A stretch of DNA of 64,000 bases from the NCBI RefSeq assembly GCF_963676935.1, contig NZ_OY781470.1, positions 558,001 through 622,000 of the forward strand, read 5' to 3'. This DNA is from Halarcobacter sp. GTDB taxonomy: Bacteria; Campylobacterota; Campylobacteria; Campylobacterales; Arcobacteraceae. The first letter of the stretch is position 1; each line of letters opens with the position of its first letter. Positions 53,168 to 62,805 of the stretch are shown here, piece by piece. Under the pieces are notes generated by a model. The model was not told where the DNA came from. It saw only the letters and a program-made list of their open reading frames with translations, and did no database searches. A program made the translations under genes and the position numbers.

Positions 53168-54782
53168 TCTCATCATAACTTAAAGGCGCATCAAAATAAT
53201 AACCTTGACAGTAGTCAATCCCAATATCTTTTATCACAGTATAAATCTCTTCTTCTGAAACAAACTCTGCAACAGTTTTAAAACCAAATTTTTTAGCAAA
53301 TTCATCAATAGTTTTTACAATAATTTGTTGATTTTTAGATTCATTTATTCCTCTTATTAATGAGCCATCAATTTTTACATAATTAATATCAAGATTTACA
53401 AGCATATTAAAGTTAGAATACCCAGCACCAAAGTCATCTACTCCAATATTACATTCATAGTTATTCATATTGTTAATAAATTTAAATACTTCAGAAAAGT
53501 CTGAAATTTCTTCAGATTCTAAAATTTCAAATTCTAGTTTATTTGCATATTCTCTATTTTCTTCAATTACTCCATAAACGTATTCCATAGTACTAGAACT
53601 GGCAATATCTTCAAATGATATATTAACAGCTACTCTTTTGTTTTTTGTTTTAATTAAGTTAAAAGCTTCATTAATCATGATTTTGATGATATTTGGATAA
53701 AGTTTTGCTTTTTTTGCAATATCTAAAAAAGTAAATGGGGATACAACAGTACCATCTTCATCTATGTATCTTACAAGTGCTTCATATTTGTAAATCTCTT
53801 TTGTTTGGGTATCTACAATGGGTTGAAAATATGCTTTAAAGTTTCCATTTTTTACACCATTTTTAATTTTTTTAATCCATTTAATATTTTCTTCAAATGA
53901 TTCTTGAATATTAAATGAGTCGTTATAAATTAAAATTGGTTCAAATTTCTTCCTTGCATATGCAATAACTCTTTGGGCATATTTATAAGCATTCCCATCT
54001 CTACTTTTTGCTATACCAATAGTGATATTTAAGTCAATTTCATGTTCATCGATTGAAACTGGGTCTTCTTCAATATAATCTTCAAATTTCTTACATAGGT
54101 CGTAAAACTCTTGTACATCAAAGTCATAGCTTCTAGCAATAACCAAAAATTTGTCAGCTTCAACTCTATAAATCAAGAATTTTTCTTTACTAAAATATTT
54201 TTGTAATGTGTCAGAAAATTTTAATAAAACTCTATCTCCATTATGCTCACCAAAAAGGTCATTGATAGTTGAAAACTTATCTATATTAATCATTGCAATT
54301 AAATCTTCGTTTGAGTCTTCTAAATCTTTTTTAAGTCTATTTCTATTTGGTAAATGGGTTAAGTTGTCAATATATAAATCTTTTAATTCGTGGTATAAAA
54401 GTGATTGACTCATTAGCTGTAAAAGCTTTTTCATATCAATTGGTTTTAATACATATTTATCAACTCCAATATCAATTGCTTCAAGTAAATATTCAGTATT
54501 TGAAAAAGCTGTTGCAACTATAATAGGAATATTAGGGTTGATTTTTTTAATCTCTCGAATCATCTCTAAGCCATTCATAATAGGCATATTTACATCAGTA
54601 ATAATTAAGTCAATCTCAGATTCGTTTTGTTTAAAAAGCTCTAAGCCTTCAGCTCCATTTTGTGCAACAAGTTGCTTCTTTGTAAACCCTTTTAGTATAT
54701 TAAGAGTTATTTCTCTTAAGGCTTCTTCATCTTCTGCGTATAGTATTGTTATGTTTTTTAAAATAGATACATTTGATATCAT
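53160..54782 (-). CDS. response regulator with degenerate GGDEF and EAL domains
   Basis: The 540-residue protein has a receiver domain (1-125) with Asp in LIITDVNMPIMNG, a GGDEF domain (about 135-290) and an EAL domain (about 300-538). The GGDEF signature reads RVEADKF, so diguanylate cyclase activity is unlikely. The EAL domain keeps YEALVR, EILESEE, DDFGAGYSN and KIDGSLIRG, so cyclic-di-GMP hydrolysis is plausible. No membrane helix is seen. The kinase partner is not adjacent. Confidence 0.92.
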   Translation of the reverse strand: MISNVSILKNITILYAEDEEALREITLNILKGFTKKQLVAQNGAEGLELFKQNESEIDLIITDVNMPIMNGLEMIREIKKINPNIPIIVATAFSNTEYLLEAIDIGVDKYVLKPIDMKKLLQLMSQSLLYHELKDLYIDNLTHLPNRNRLKKDLEDSNEDLIAMINIDKFSTINDLFGEHNGDRVLLKFSDTLQKYFSKEKFLIYRVEADKFLVIARSYDFDVQEFYDLCKKFEDYIEEDPVSIDEHEIDLNITIGIAKSRDGNAYKYAQRVIAYARKKFEPILIYNDSFNIQESFEENIKWIKKIKNGVKNGNFKAYFQPIVDTQTKEIYKYEALVRYIDEDGTVVSPFTFLDIAKKAKLYPNIIKIMINEAFNLIKTKNKRVAVNISFEDIASSSTMEYVYGVIEENREYANKLEFEILESEEISDFSEVFKFINNMNNYECNIGVDDFGAGYSNFNMLVNLDINYVKIDGSLIRGINESKNQQIIVKTIDEFAKKFGFKTVAEFVSEEEIYTVIKDIGIDYCQGYYFDAPLSYDEII

Positions 54783-54898
54783 TAAGACTTACTCCAAACT
54801 TATTACGATATAATATTATAATATCTATTATATAAATGTTAACTATTTTTGTTCGCATTTAATTTTTTGTTATTAATTCATAATTTATAGGAAATTTT

Positions 54899-57340
54899 GT
54901 GGCTAATGTTAAGTGCAATCACTGTCATTTAGAGTTTGATGAAAAAGTGATGATTAAAGAAGGAGATCTAAACTTTTGTTGTAAAGGTTGTCAAGGAGTC
55001 TTTCATATTTTAAAAGATGATGGGCTTGATTCTTTTTATGAAAAGCTTGGAAATAAAACTATTGCTCCACCTATTGAAACTAACGATGATATCGAAAGGT
55101 TTGATACAAAAAGCTTTGAAGATACTTTTATTAAAACTACCAACGATGGATACAGACAAATTGATTTAATCATTGAAGGAATTCATTGTGCTGCTTGTGT
55201 ATGGTTAAATGAAAAAGTGCTTTTTGAAACAGATGGAATTATAAGTGCAGATATAAATTTTACAAATAATAAAGCAAAAATTATTTGGGATGAAGAAAAA
55301 ATTAAATTATCTGAAATAATTTTAAAAATTAGAAGTATTGGGTATAACGCATATGCATATGATGCAACTGTAGCAGATGAACAAGCTGTAAAAGCTAAAA
55401 GGGATTATTTTATCCGTATGATGGTTGCAGTTTTTGCAAGTGTTAATATTATGATGCTAGGAGTTGCAAAATATACTGGATTTTTTACAGGAATTGATGA
55501 TGAGATTAAAGAATATATCCATTTAGGAGAATTTATATTCTCTACACCAGTTTTATTTTATTCTGGATGGATATTTTTCCGTGGTGCATATTTTGGTTTA
55601 AAGAATCGTATTTTAAATATGGACTTTTTAGTTAGTTCCGGAGCTACTTTTACTTATATATACTCTTTATTTATTCTATTTGGTGGAAAAGGGGAGAGTT
55701 ACTTTGATTCTGTAACAATGATTATTACCTTTGTATTAGTTGGAAAATATTTAGAAGTCATTGGTAAAAAAAGTGCAGTTGATACTTTAGACAAAATAAA
55801 AAGCTCAATACCTTTAGAGGCAACTGTAGTTGAGGATGGTATAAAAAAAGCTATTGCACTGGATAATATTAAAGTTGGAGATGTTGTTGAGATTAGAAGT
55901 GGTGAAAAAGTTTGTATTGATGGTAAAATCATTAGTGGTGAAGGAACTTTTGATGAATCAAGTCTTACAGGAGAATCCTTACCAATATTTAAAAAGCAAG
56001 GGGATGTTTTATATAGTGGTACAATAAACAATGACTCTTTGATTAGATATGAAGTTACCAAAACATATAAAGATTCAACTTTAAATTCAATTGTTACTTT
56101 ATTAGAAGATTCATTAAGTTCAAAACCTGAGATTGAATATAAAGCAAATGAGATATCAAAAGGATTTACTTTAACAATAATCTCTTTATCTATATTAACT
56201 TTTATAGTATGGTATTTTTTTGGTATAGATTTAGGTTTTGATTACGATAATACAAACCATTTTGAGAAATCTTTTATTGTAGCTATTTCAGTAATAGTTA
56301 TTGCTTGTCCATGTGCTTTAGCTCTTGCTACACCAATTGCCAGTTTGATTGGTATTTCCGAACTTGCAAAAAAAGGTTTACTTTTTAAAGAGGCTAAGTT
56401 TATTGAAACTATGGCTAAAGCAGATACTTTAGTGATGGATAAAACAGGAACAATTACAAAAGGTGAACTAAAAGTTAAAAAGGCAAGAATTTTAGATAAT
56501 AATATTCATAAATTGAATCTTATGTATTCTTTATTAGATTCTTCAACCCATCCAATTTCAAAATCAGTGAAAAAATATTTAGCTAATAAATATTCAAATC
56601 TTGAATTGAAAAATATCTATGATGTAAAAAGTGTTCAAGCAAAAGGTGTAGTTGGAAAATATAAAAATATTGAAGATAAAACTTTTCATCTTTTAGGTGG
56701 GAATATAGAATTACTAAAAGAGAATAGAATAAACTATAATTTTGATAGTTCAAGTTCAGTTTATATTTTTGCTATAAATAGAAAGGTTATTGCAACTTTT
56801 GAATTAGAAGATGAGATTAGAGAAGATGCTAAAGATTTAATTGATAGTATAAAACAAAGTGGTCTTAATATTGTGATGCTTACAGGTGACAACGAAAGTG
56901 TAGCAAAAAAAGTTGCAGCAAAAGTTGGGATTAAAAGTGTTATTTCCGGAATAGACCCAATAGGTAAAGCAAATTATATTAAAAAGTTAAAAAGTGAAGG
57001 AAAAACTGTTGTAATGGCAGGAGATGGTATTAATGATTCAGTTGCACTTGCTAGTTCTGATTTATCAATTGCTATGGGTAATTCTGCTGATATTACTATT
57101 TCTGTTTCAGATATAGTTTTATTAAATAGTTCATTAAGTAGTTTAAAATATGCATTTATAATTTCAAAAAGAACATATAAGTTTATAAAACAAAACTTGC
57201 TATTATCTTTGATTTATAATTCTATTACAATCCCTTTAGCTATGGCTGGATATGTTATACCATTAGTTGCGGCACTTTCAATGAGTTTAAGTTCTCTTCT
57301 TGTTGTTGCAAACTCTATGAGAATTAAACTAAAAAATTAG
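54899..57340 (+). CDS. ccoI: copper-transporting P-type ATPase for cbb3 oxidase
   Basis: CcoI/FixI exports copper for cbb3-type oxidase assembly. The start is GTG at 54899 with TAGGAAA upstream. The 813-residue protein has an N-terminal cysteine-rich part (CNHC...CCKGCQ), a metal-binding domain with GIHCAACVW, eight predicted helices, CPC in IACPCALALATP, DKTGTITKGE as phosphorylation site and GDGINDS. The Cys-rich N-terminus and the adjacent ccoS mark the FixI type rather than a detoxifying CopA. Confidence 0.93.
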   Translation: MANVKCNHCHLEFDEKVMIKEGDLNFCCKGCQGVFHILKDDGLDSFYEKLGNKTIAPPIETNDDIERFDTKSFEDTFIKTTNDGYRQIDLIIEGIHCAACVWLNEKVLFETDGIISADINFTNNKAKIIWDEEKIKLSEIILKIRSIGYNAYAYDATVADEQAVKAKRDYFIRMMVAVFASVNIMMLGVAKYTGFFTGIDDEIKEYIHLGEFIFSTPVLFYSGWIFFRGAYFGLKNRILNMDFLVSSGATFTYIYSLFILFGGKGESYFDSVTMIITFVLVGKYLEVIGKKSAVDTLDKIKSSIPLEATVVEDGIKKAIALDNIKVGDVVEIRSGEKVCIDGKIISGEGTFDESSLTGESLPIFKKQGDVLYSGTINNDSLIRYEVTKTYKDSTLNSIVTLLEDSLSSKPEIEYKANEISKGFTLTIISLSILTFIVWYFFGIDLGFDYDNTNHFEKSFIVAISVIVIACPCALALATPIASLIGISELAKKGLLFKEAKFIETMAKADTLVMDKTGTITKGELKVKKARILDNNIHKLNLMYSLLDSSTHPISKSVKKYLANKYSNLELKNIYDVKSVQAKGVVGKYKNIEDKTFHLLGGNIELLKENRINYNFDSSSSVYIFAINRKVIATFELEDEIREDAKDLIDSIKQSGLNIVMLTGDNESVAKKVAAKVGIKSVISGIDPIGKANYIKKLKSEGKTVVMAGDGINDSVALASSDLSIAMGNSADITISVSDIVLLNSSLSSLKYAFIISKRTYKFIKQNLLLSLIYNSITIPLAMAGYVIPLVAALSMSLSSLLVVANSMRIKLKN

Positions 57341-57348
57341 GAAAAACG

Positions 57349-57588
57349 ATGATAAATGATACTTTATTTATGATGTTAGTTGTTGGGGTAATATTATCTT
57401 TTGCAGTTCTAGGTATGTTTATTTGGGGTGCAAAAGGTGGTCAATTTGATGACAGTGAAAAGATGATGGGTGGTCTTCTTTTTGATAGTACAGAGGATCT
57501 AAATGATGCTATGAAAAAAGAGGACAAGAAGAAAGAAGCAAAAAAAGAGGTAAAAAAAGAGCTAAAAAAAAGTGAACCACAAGAGTAG
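57349..57588 (+). CDS. ccoS: cbb3-type cytochrome oxidase assembly protein CcoS
   Basis: CcoS is a small membrane protein needed for cbb3 oxidase maturation. The 79-residue protein has one helix (about 7-28) followed by WGAKGGQFDDSEKMM, the family signature, and a Lys/Glu-rich tail that is longer than in most CcoS. It starts 8 bases after ccoI. The stop lies in a terminator hairpin. Confidence 0.92.
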   Translation: MINDTLFMMLVVGVILSFAVLGMFIWGAKGGQFDDSEKMMGGLLFDSTEDLNDAMKKEDKKKEAKKEVKKELKKSEPQE

Positions 57589-57598
57589 TTCACTTTTT
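57566..57598 (+). terminator. terminator overlapping the ccoS stop
   Basis: AAAAAAGTGAAC pairs with GTTCACTTTTT around CACAAGAGTA, which includes the stop codon region of ccoS. The T-run on the plus strand fits an intrinsic terminator; the A-run gives T on the other strand for the convergent cytochrome gene. Confidence 0.75.
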
Positions 57599-57615
57599 AG
57601 GATTTAAATTTTTAA

Positions 57616-57897
57616 TTATTTAAATGCAGCAATTTGTTTAGCTAAATCTTCAATATCTGCATCTGAAAGTCTTGCAACTTGACCTTTCATTACACCTTTC
57701 ATAGCTCCACCATAAGAACCATCTTTATAACCTTTAAGTGCAGCAACAGTTTTTTCAACTGGCCAACCTTTAATTACTTGAGATTTTCCTAATGCTGGTT
57801 TTTCAGCAGTTGCCCCATGACAAGTAGCACATGTAGCATAATTTGCAGCCATTAAAGATGCAGCAGCAAGTATTGTTCCTAAAACAATTTTTTTCAT
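57616..57897 (-). CDS. monohaem cytochrome c, c553 type
   Basis: The 93-residue protein has a signal peptide (MKKIVLGTILAAASLMAA) and the haem site CATCHG (about 22-27), with Met in KGVMKGQ as likely sixth ligand. It is a periplasmic electron carrier, probably donating electrons to the cbb3 oxidase whose assembly genes are next to it. It is a short class I cytochrome. The start has GGAGAG upstream, and the gene converges with ccoS. Confidence 0.93.
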   Translation of the reverse strand: MKKIVLGTILAAASLMAANYATCATCHGATAEKPALGKSQVIKGWPVEKTVAALKGYKDGSYGGAMKGVMKGQVARLSDADIEDLAKQIAAFK

Positions 57898-58066
57898 TAC
57901 ATTCTCTCCTTAAATTGAAAAGTTAAATTTTATCAGTTTAATCTTTTATTAAGCTTATGTAGAAGAGATAATATTAATAAAAATAAATTATAATTATTTT
58001 ATCTTTGATTTATTCAGCTTTTAATAAAAATTTTTATATAGTTACTACTCTAATGTAGGATAACAA

Positions 58067-58681
58067 ATGAATACAAATGATACAGTATTAAAAATAGAAG
58101 ATTTAAATTTTGGATATGATAAAAACAAGTTAATTTATAAAAATTTTAATTTAGAATTAAAAAGAGGAAAACTTATTGCCATTGTGGGTAGCAGTGGAAG
58201 TGGAAAGAGTACTCTTTTTGAATTAATAACAAAAAATTTAAAGCCATTAAATGGAACTATTGATGTAAAAAAAATAAGTTCTATCTATCAAGATCCATAT
58301 AGTTCTTTTCATCCATCTTTTACAATTATAGAACAGATAAATGATGTAATAAATTTTAATAAAGAAAATATTGAAAATGAGATAGAAAAAAATATTAAAT
58401 TATTAAATTTACATAAGAATTTTTTATATAAAAGACCACATGAATTAAGTGGAGGACAACTACAAAGATGTTCTATTCTTAGAGCACTTTTGATGAAACC
58501 AGATTTATTACTTGTAGACGAAGCAACATCAGCATTAGATAACATAGTTGCAGTTGATGTTATGAAACTAATTGTAAACCAACTAAATAACTGTGGAATT
58601 TTACTTATTACTCACGATATGAGTTTAGCTAAATGGTGTAGTGATGAGCTTATTGATTTAAATAAAATTATGGAGAAATAG
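58067..58681 (+). CDS. stand-alone ABC ATP-binding protein, peptide/nickel-importer type
   Basis: The 204-residue ATPase has Walker A GSSGSGKST (about 43-51), Q-loop YQDPYSSFHPSFT, signature ELSGGQLQRCS and Walker B LLLVDEATSALD. The Q-loop phrase QDPYSSFHP resembles DppF/OppF/NikE ATPases, which usually are longer, so the C-terminal part is missing. No permease gene is nearby. It leads an operon with hemH and the AmmeMemoRadiSam genes, sharing one base with hemH. Confidence 0.85.
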   Translation: MNTNDTVLKIEDLNFGYDKNKLIYKNFNLELKRGKLIAIVGSSGSGKSTLFELITKNLKPLNGTIDVKKISSIYQDPYSSFHPSFTIIEQINDVINFNKENIENEIEKNIKLLNLHKNFLYKRPHELSGGQLQRCSILRALLMKPDLLLVDEATSALDNIVAVDVMKLIVNQLNNCGILLITHDMSLAKWCSDELIDLNKIMEK

Positions 58682-59620
58682 ATGATTAAAGAGTGTAAAA
58701 AAGCTTTAGTTTTATTAAATATGGGTGGAGCACGAAATAAAGATGAGCTAGAGATGTTTTTAACAAATATGTTTAATGATAAAAATATCTTAACTATAAA
58801 AAGTGACTTTTTTAGATCTTTAATTGCAAAATTTATTGTAAGTAGCAGAAAAGATTCAGCTTGGAAAAATTATGAAGAGATTGGAAATAGATCACCAATT
58901 AATCCCCTGACAGAGAAATTAGTTTCTAAATTAAATGATGAATTTGAAGATATATGTGTAGTTCAAGTTATGAGATATACTCCACCTTTTGCAAGTGAAG
59001 TTGTAAAAGAACTTGAAAAGAAAAAGGTAAAAGAGGTAATACTTTTTCCAATGTATCCTCAGTATTCAACCACAACAACTAAGTCTTCAGTTGAAGATTT
59101 TATTGAGTATTCAAAAAGAAAATTTCATATTGAGGTTATAGAGCCTTTTTATAAAAATAGAATATTTAATGAGGCTATTATCGATACTATTAAAAATAGT
59201 GTAGAAAACTATAAAGAGTATAATTTGATCTTTTCAGCACATGGTTTACCTCAGAAAATTGTAGATAAGGGAGATCCTTATGAAAAACAAATTAATGAAC
59301 ATGTTGATATTTTGTCAAAAATTTTAGAAGAATATAATATTGATTTCAAATCTATATCTTTGGCTTATCAATCTAAAGTAGGTCCTATGAAGTGGTTAGA
59401 ACCCTCTTTAGATAGTGAATTAACTAAATATAGAAATCAAAAAGTATTAATATATCCAATTGCTTTTTTAATAGATAATTCAGAAACAGATTTTGAATTA
59501 AGTATTGAATATAAAGAGGAAGCTGATAAGATAGGAGTATTAGATTATAAAGTTTGTAAATGCTTAAACAGTGATGAAAAGTTTATTAAAGCGATAAAAG
59601 ATATTATAAAAGATAAATAG
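58682..59620 (+). CDS. hemH: ferrochelatase
   Basis: HemH inserts ferrous iron into protoporphyrin IX. The 312-residue protein has NMGGARN near the start, RYTPPFASEV, the YPQYSTTTT segment, the active-site His in FSAHGLPQKIVDKGDPY and the later QSKVGPMKWLEP with a conserved acidic residue at FLIDNSETDFEL. It lacks the cysteine cluster of animal enzymes. It begins with the base after the ABC ATPase stop, so it is coupled with it. Confidence 0.95.
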   Translation: MIKECKKALVLLNMGGARNKDELEMFLTNMFNDKNILTIKSDFFRSLIAKFIVSSRKDSAWKNYEEIGNRSPINPLTEKLVSKLNDEFEDICVVQVMRYTPPFASEVVKELEKKKVKEVILFPMYPQYSTTTTKSSVEDFIEYSKRKFHIEVIEPFYKNRIFNEAIIDTIKNSVENYKEYNLIFSAHGLPQKIVDKGDPYEKQINEHVDILSKILEEYNIDFKSISLAYQSKVGPMKWLEPSLDSELTKYRNQKVLIYPIAFLIDNSETDFELSIEYKEEADKIGVLDYKVCKCLNSDEKFIKAIKDIIKDK

Positions 59621-59628
59621 GATAAATA

Positions 59629-60186
59629 ATGGATGAAAAAAATAAAGTATTATTAGAACTTGCAAGAAAATCAATAGAATCAGTTTTTGATGAAAACATT
59701 AAAATAGATAAAGATACTTTATTAAATAAATTTACCTTTTTAAAAGAGATTGAAGCATCCTTTGTTACTTTAACAAAAGATGGACAATTAAGGGGCTGTA
59801 TAGGTTCATTAGTTGCCCATAGAATCTTATTGGAAGATATTATTCATAATTCAAAAGCTGCAGCTTTTAATGATCCAAGATTTACCCCTTTAGATAAAGA
59901 TGAGTATAAACAGATAAAAGTTGAGATTTCACTTTTAACAAAACCTGAACTTTTAAAATATAGTGATTTTAAAGACTTAGAAGAAAAACTAATTCCCAAC
60001 AAACATGGTGTGATATTAGAACTTGATGGGAAAAGGGCAACTTTTCTACCACAAGTTTGGGAACAATTACCCAACTTTAATGACTTTATGGTTCATTTAT
60101 GTAGAAAAGCTGGATTAAATCCCTCTTCTTTATCTGCTTTACCAAAAATTTTTATTTATGAGGCAATAAAAATAAAAGAGGATTAA
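59629..60186 (+). CDS. AmmeMemoRadiSam system protein A (AMMECR1 family)
   Basis: The 185-residue protein has the conserved family signature LRGCIGSL (about 47-54), and the related phrases NDPRFTPL, VEISLL, HGVILE and TFLPQVWEQ. Its structure in other organisms is a single domain of unknown function. It begins 8 bases after hemH and ends one base before the radical SAM gene. The three-gene combination with radical SAM and Memo proteins is known from many microbes, but its product is not. Confidence 0.93.
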   Translation: MDEKNKVLLELARKSIESVFDENIKIDKDTLLNKFTFLKEIEASFVTLTKDGQLRGCIGSLVAHRILLEDIIHNSKAAAFNDPRFTPLDKDEYKQIKVEISLLTKPELLKYSDFKDLEEKLIPNKHGVILELDGKRATFLPQVWEQLPNFNDFMVHLCRKAGLNPSSLSALPKIFIYEAIKIKED

Positions 60187-60187
60187 A

Positions 60188-61189
60188 ATGCAATATTTCA
60201 AAACCTCAAACACTAACCCCGATAAAAAAACTTGTCTTTTATGTTCATATTATTGTGATTTAAAAGAGGGACAAATTGGAATTTGCGGAGTTAATAAAAA
60301 TACTGGTGAAAAAATTGAATGTTTAGTATATGGGCATATTAGTGCATTTAATATTGACCCAATAGAAAAAAAACCTCTTTATCATTTTTTACCCAATTCA
60401 AAATCACTATCACTTGGAACAGTAGGTTGTAATTTCCATTGTAATTTTTGTCAAAATCATGGGATTTCCCAAGAGAAAAAGATAGATAAATCAAATTATA
60501 TATCTGCAAAAGATGTTGCACAAATAGCGAAACAAAGATTATGTAAATCTATATCTTATACATATAATGAACCAACAATTTTTTACCCCTTTGCAAAAGA
60601 TATTGCAATTGAAGCAAAAAAGTTTGGTATAAAGTCAGTATTTGTAAGTAATGGCTTTGAAAGTAAAGAGATAATAGATGATATGGTTGGGGTTATTGAT
60701 GCTATAAATGTTGATTTAAAATCTTTTAATCATAAATATTATAAATCAAACTTAGGTGGGAATTTAGATCAAGTTTTATCCAATATTATAAGATTGAAAA
60801 AGAATAAAATTTGGCTTGAGATCACAACACTTTTGGTACCTAGTAAAAATGATTCAGAAGAAGAGATTAGAAAGATTGTAAAATTTATAAAAGATAATTT
60901 AGGAGTTAATACTCCTTGGCATATTTCAGCTTTTCATCCGGATTACAAAGAGTTAAATCTTCCAAGAACCTCTTTTGAAAAGCTTAAAATGGCATATGAT
61001 ATTGCAAAAAATGAGGGTTTATTATATGTGTACATTGGTAATATAGGCTTTCCAAATAACACTTATTGCCCAAAATGTAATACTAAGTTAATTAGTAGAG
61101 AGTACTTTAATGTACTTGATAATAAATTAACATCGAGTTTTTGTCCAGAGTGTAATACAAAAATAGATGGAATATTTGAAGGAGAATAG
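60188..61189 (+). CDS. AmmeMemoRadiSam system radical SAM enzyme
   Basis: The 333-residue enzyme has the radical SAM cluster motif CNFHCNFC (CxxxCxxC, about 77-84) and the glycyl-radical-activator-like flow of sequence (SYTYNEPTIF, DLKSFNH, ITTLLVP). An N-terminal cysteine pair region CLLCSYYC...ICG (about 16-33) and a C-terminal zinc-ribbon-like CPKC...CPEC add two more metal sites. It is in the middle of the three-gene system. The reaction is not known. Confidence 0.93.
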   Translation: MQYFKTSNTNPDKKTCLLCSYYCDLKEGQIGICGVNKNTGEKIECLVYGHISAFNIDPIEKKPLYHFLPNSKSLSLGTVGCNFHCNFCQNHGISQEKKIDKSNYISAKDVAQIAKQRLCKSISYTYNEPTIFYPFAKDIAIEAKKFGIKSVFVSNGFESKEIIDDMVGVIDAINVDLKSFNHKYYKSNLGGNLDQVLSNIIRLKKNKIWLEITTLLVPSKNDSEEEIRKIVKFIKDNLGVNTPWHISAFHPDYKELNLPRTSFEKLKMAYDIAKNEGLLYVYIGNIGFPNNTYCPKCNTKLISREYFNVLDNKLTSSFCPECNTKIDGIFEGE

Positions 61190-61990
61190 ATGACTAGTAG
61201 AGAGATGGCCGTAGCAGGTAGCTTTTATCCAGATAGTAATAAAGAGATAAATAGATTTATTGAACATTTTAATAAAAGTTTTAGTATTAAAGAAGATAAG
61301 CTAAAAATAAATCCTAAAGCTATAATCTCTCCTCATGCAGGATATATTTATAGTGGTTTTACTGCCAATTTAGCATACAATCTTTCATCAAGTAATAATA
61401 TTAAAAGAGTGATTATAATTGGACCCTCACACAAAGTTTATCTTGAAGGTGCTTCTATTGCATTATATGATAATTACAAAACACCTTTAGGTGATCTACA
61501 GATAGATTTTGAGTATTCAAATAATTTAAAAAACAAATTTAGTTTTTTAGATTTTAATAAAGAGGTTCATAAAGAACACTCTACAGAAACTCAAGCTCCT
61601 TTTGTAAAAAACTATTTCAAAGAAGCAAAAGTTATAGAGATAGTTTATGGTAAGTTAGATTTTAATCAATTATCACTACTAATAGATGAATTACTTTTTG
61701 ATAAAGATAATTTTATAGTTATTAGTACTGATTTAAGTCATTTTTATACACTTGAAGAGGCAAAAAAGTTAGATAATATATGTCTTAATGCAATTGCAAA
61801 TAAAGATTTAAATATGTTTGATAAAGGTTGTGAAGCATGTGGAAAAGTGGGTGTGAAGGCCATGATAAAATCTGCTATTAAATATAATTTAGATACGAAA
61901 CTTTTATATTATTGCACAAGTTATGATAGAACAAAAGATGATAAAAGCGTAGTTGGTTATGCTTCTGCCTTGATTGGGGAAAAAATTTAA
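61190..61990 (+). CDS. AmmeMemoRadiSam system protein B (Memo family)
   Basis: The 266-residue protein has the Memo/dioxygenase-like fold motifs ISPHAGYIYSGFTA (about 46-59), GPSHKVYL, KEHSTETQAPF and STDLSHF, with three histidines that would form a metal site. The C-terminal part has GCEACGKVGVKAM. It starts with the base after the radical SAM gene stop. Memo proteins bind copper or iron in other organisms; the role in this system is not settled. Confidence 0.92.
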   Translation: MTSREMAVAGSFYPDSNKEINRFIEHFNKSFSIKEDKLKINPKAIISPHAGYIYSGFTANLAYNLSSSNNIKRVIIIGPSHKVYLEGASIALYDNYKTPLGDLQIDFEYSNNLKNKFSFLDFNKEVHKEHSTETQAPFVKNYFKEAKVIEIVYGKLDFNQLSLLIDELLFDKDNFIVISTDLSHFYTLEEAKKLDNICLNAIANKDLNMFDKGCEACGKVGVKAMIKSAIKYNLDTKLLYYCTSYDRTKDDKSVVGYASALIGEKI

Positions 61991-62758
61991 ATGTTATTTT
62001 TTATTAAGAAAGCTGTTTCTTTATTTATTATGCCTTTATCTATCTCTCTTATATTGTTTTTCTTTGGACTATTTTTTCTTTTTATCAGTAAATATAAAAA
62101 AGCAAAACTCTTTATCTCAATAGGATTTGTTTGGCTACTTTTAATCTCATATGCGCCCTTTGCTAATAGTTTAATAAAACCTTTAGAGACTAAATATAAA
62201 TCATATATCAACATAGATTCAAATATAAAATATGTATTGGTATTAGGGAATGCACATAGTACTAATTCTGATATTTCAGAAGTATCACAACTTTCTAATA
62301 CGGCTTTAAAAAGATTATCTGAAGGTATTAGAATATATAAAAAGTTAAACAGTTCTAAACTAATTGTTTCAGGATATGCTGGAGATGACAAGTTGACTCC
62401 CCATGCACTAATTGCAAAAAATGCAGCTATTTCTCTAGGCGTACCAATCAAAGATATATTAACTCAAGAAAAAGCAAAAGATACAATTGAAGAAGCAGAA
62501 TATTTAAAAAAATCTATAGGGGATGAAAAATTTATTTTAGTTACAAGTGCTTCTCATATGCCAAGAGCAATAAAAATCTTTAAATCAGAAGGTTTAAATC
62601 CAATTCCTGCACCAACTGAATTTTCTTATAAAGAAAATATAGATTATTTAACTTTCCCTAAAGTTACATATATGAACAAAACTACCCTTGCTTTTCACGA
62701 ATATATAGGTACTTTTTGGTTTGAGATTGTAAGATTATATAGACTTTATCTAAATTGA
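61991..62758 (+). CDS. YdcF/ElyC-like DUF218 membrane protein
   Basis: The 255-residue protein has two membrane helices (about 12-33 and 41-62) followed by a DUF218 domain with VLVLGNAH (about 78-85), SGYAGDDKLTPHA, EKAKDTIEEAEYLKK and LVTSASHMPRA. ElyC, the E. coli member, affects envelope sugar or peptidoglycan synthesis. It directly follows the Memo gene. Function in this operon is unknown. Confidence 0.85.
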   Translation: MLFFIKKAVSLFIMPLSISLILFFFGLFFLFISKYKKAKLFISIGFVWLLLISYAPFANSLIKPLETKYKSYINIDSNIKYVLVLGNAHSTNSDISEVSQLSNTALKRLSEGIRIYKKLNSSKLIVSGYAGDDKLTPHALIAKNAAISLGVPIKDILTQEKAKDTIEEAEYLKKSIGDEKFILVTSASHMPRAIKIFKSEGLNPIPAPTEFSYKENIDYLTFPKVTYMNKTTLAFHEYIGTFWFEIVRLYRLYLN

Positions 62759-62763
62759 TAAGT

Positions 62764-62778
62764 GATTATAGTATAATC
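62764..62778. promoter_or_regulatory. inverted repeat before the zinc-type ABC operon
   Basis: GATTATA-G-TATAATC is a perfect 7-1-7 inverted repeat that also contains a TATAAT -10 element, 28 bases before the ATPase start. Such a shape resembles metalloregulator (Zur-like) operators, so repression by metal is possible. Confidence 0.5.
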
Positions 62779-62805
62779 GCGAATGAAAAGAGGTTATAAG
62801 TTTAG

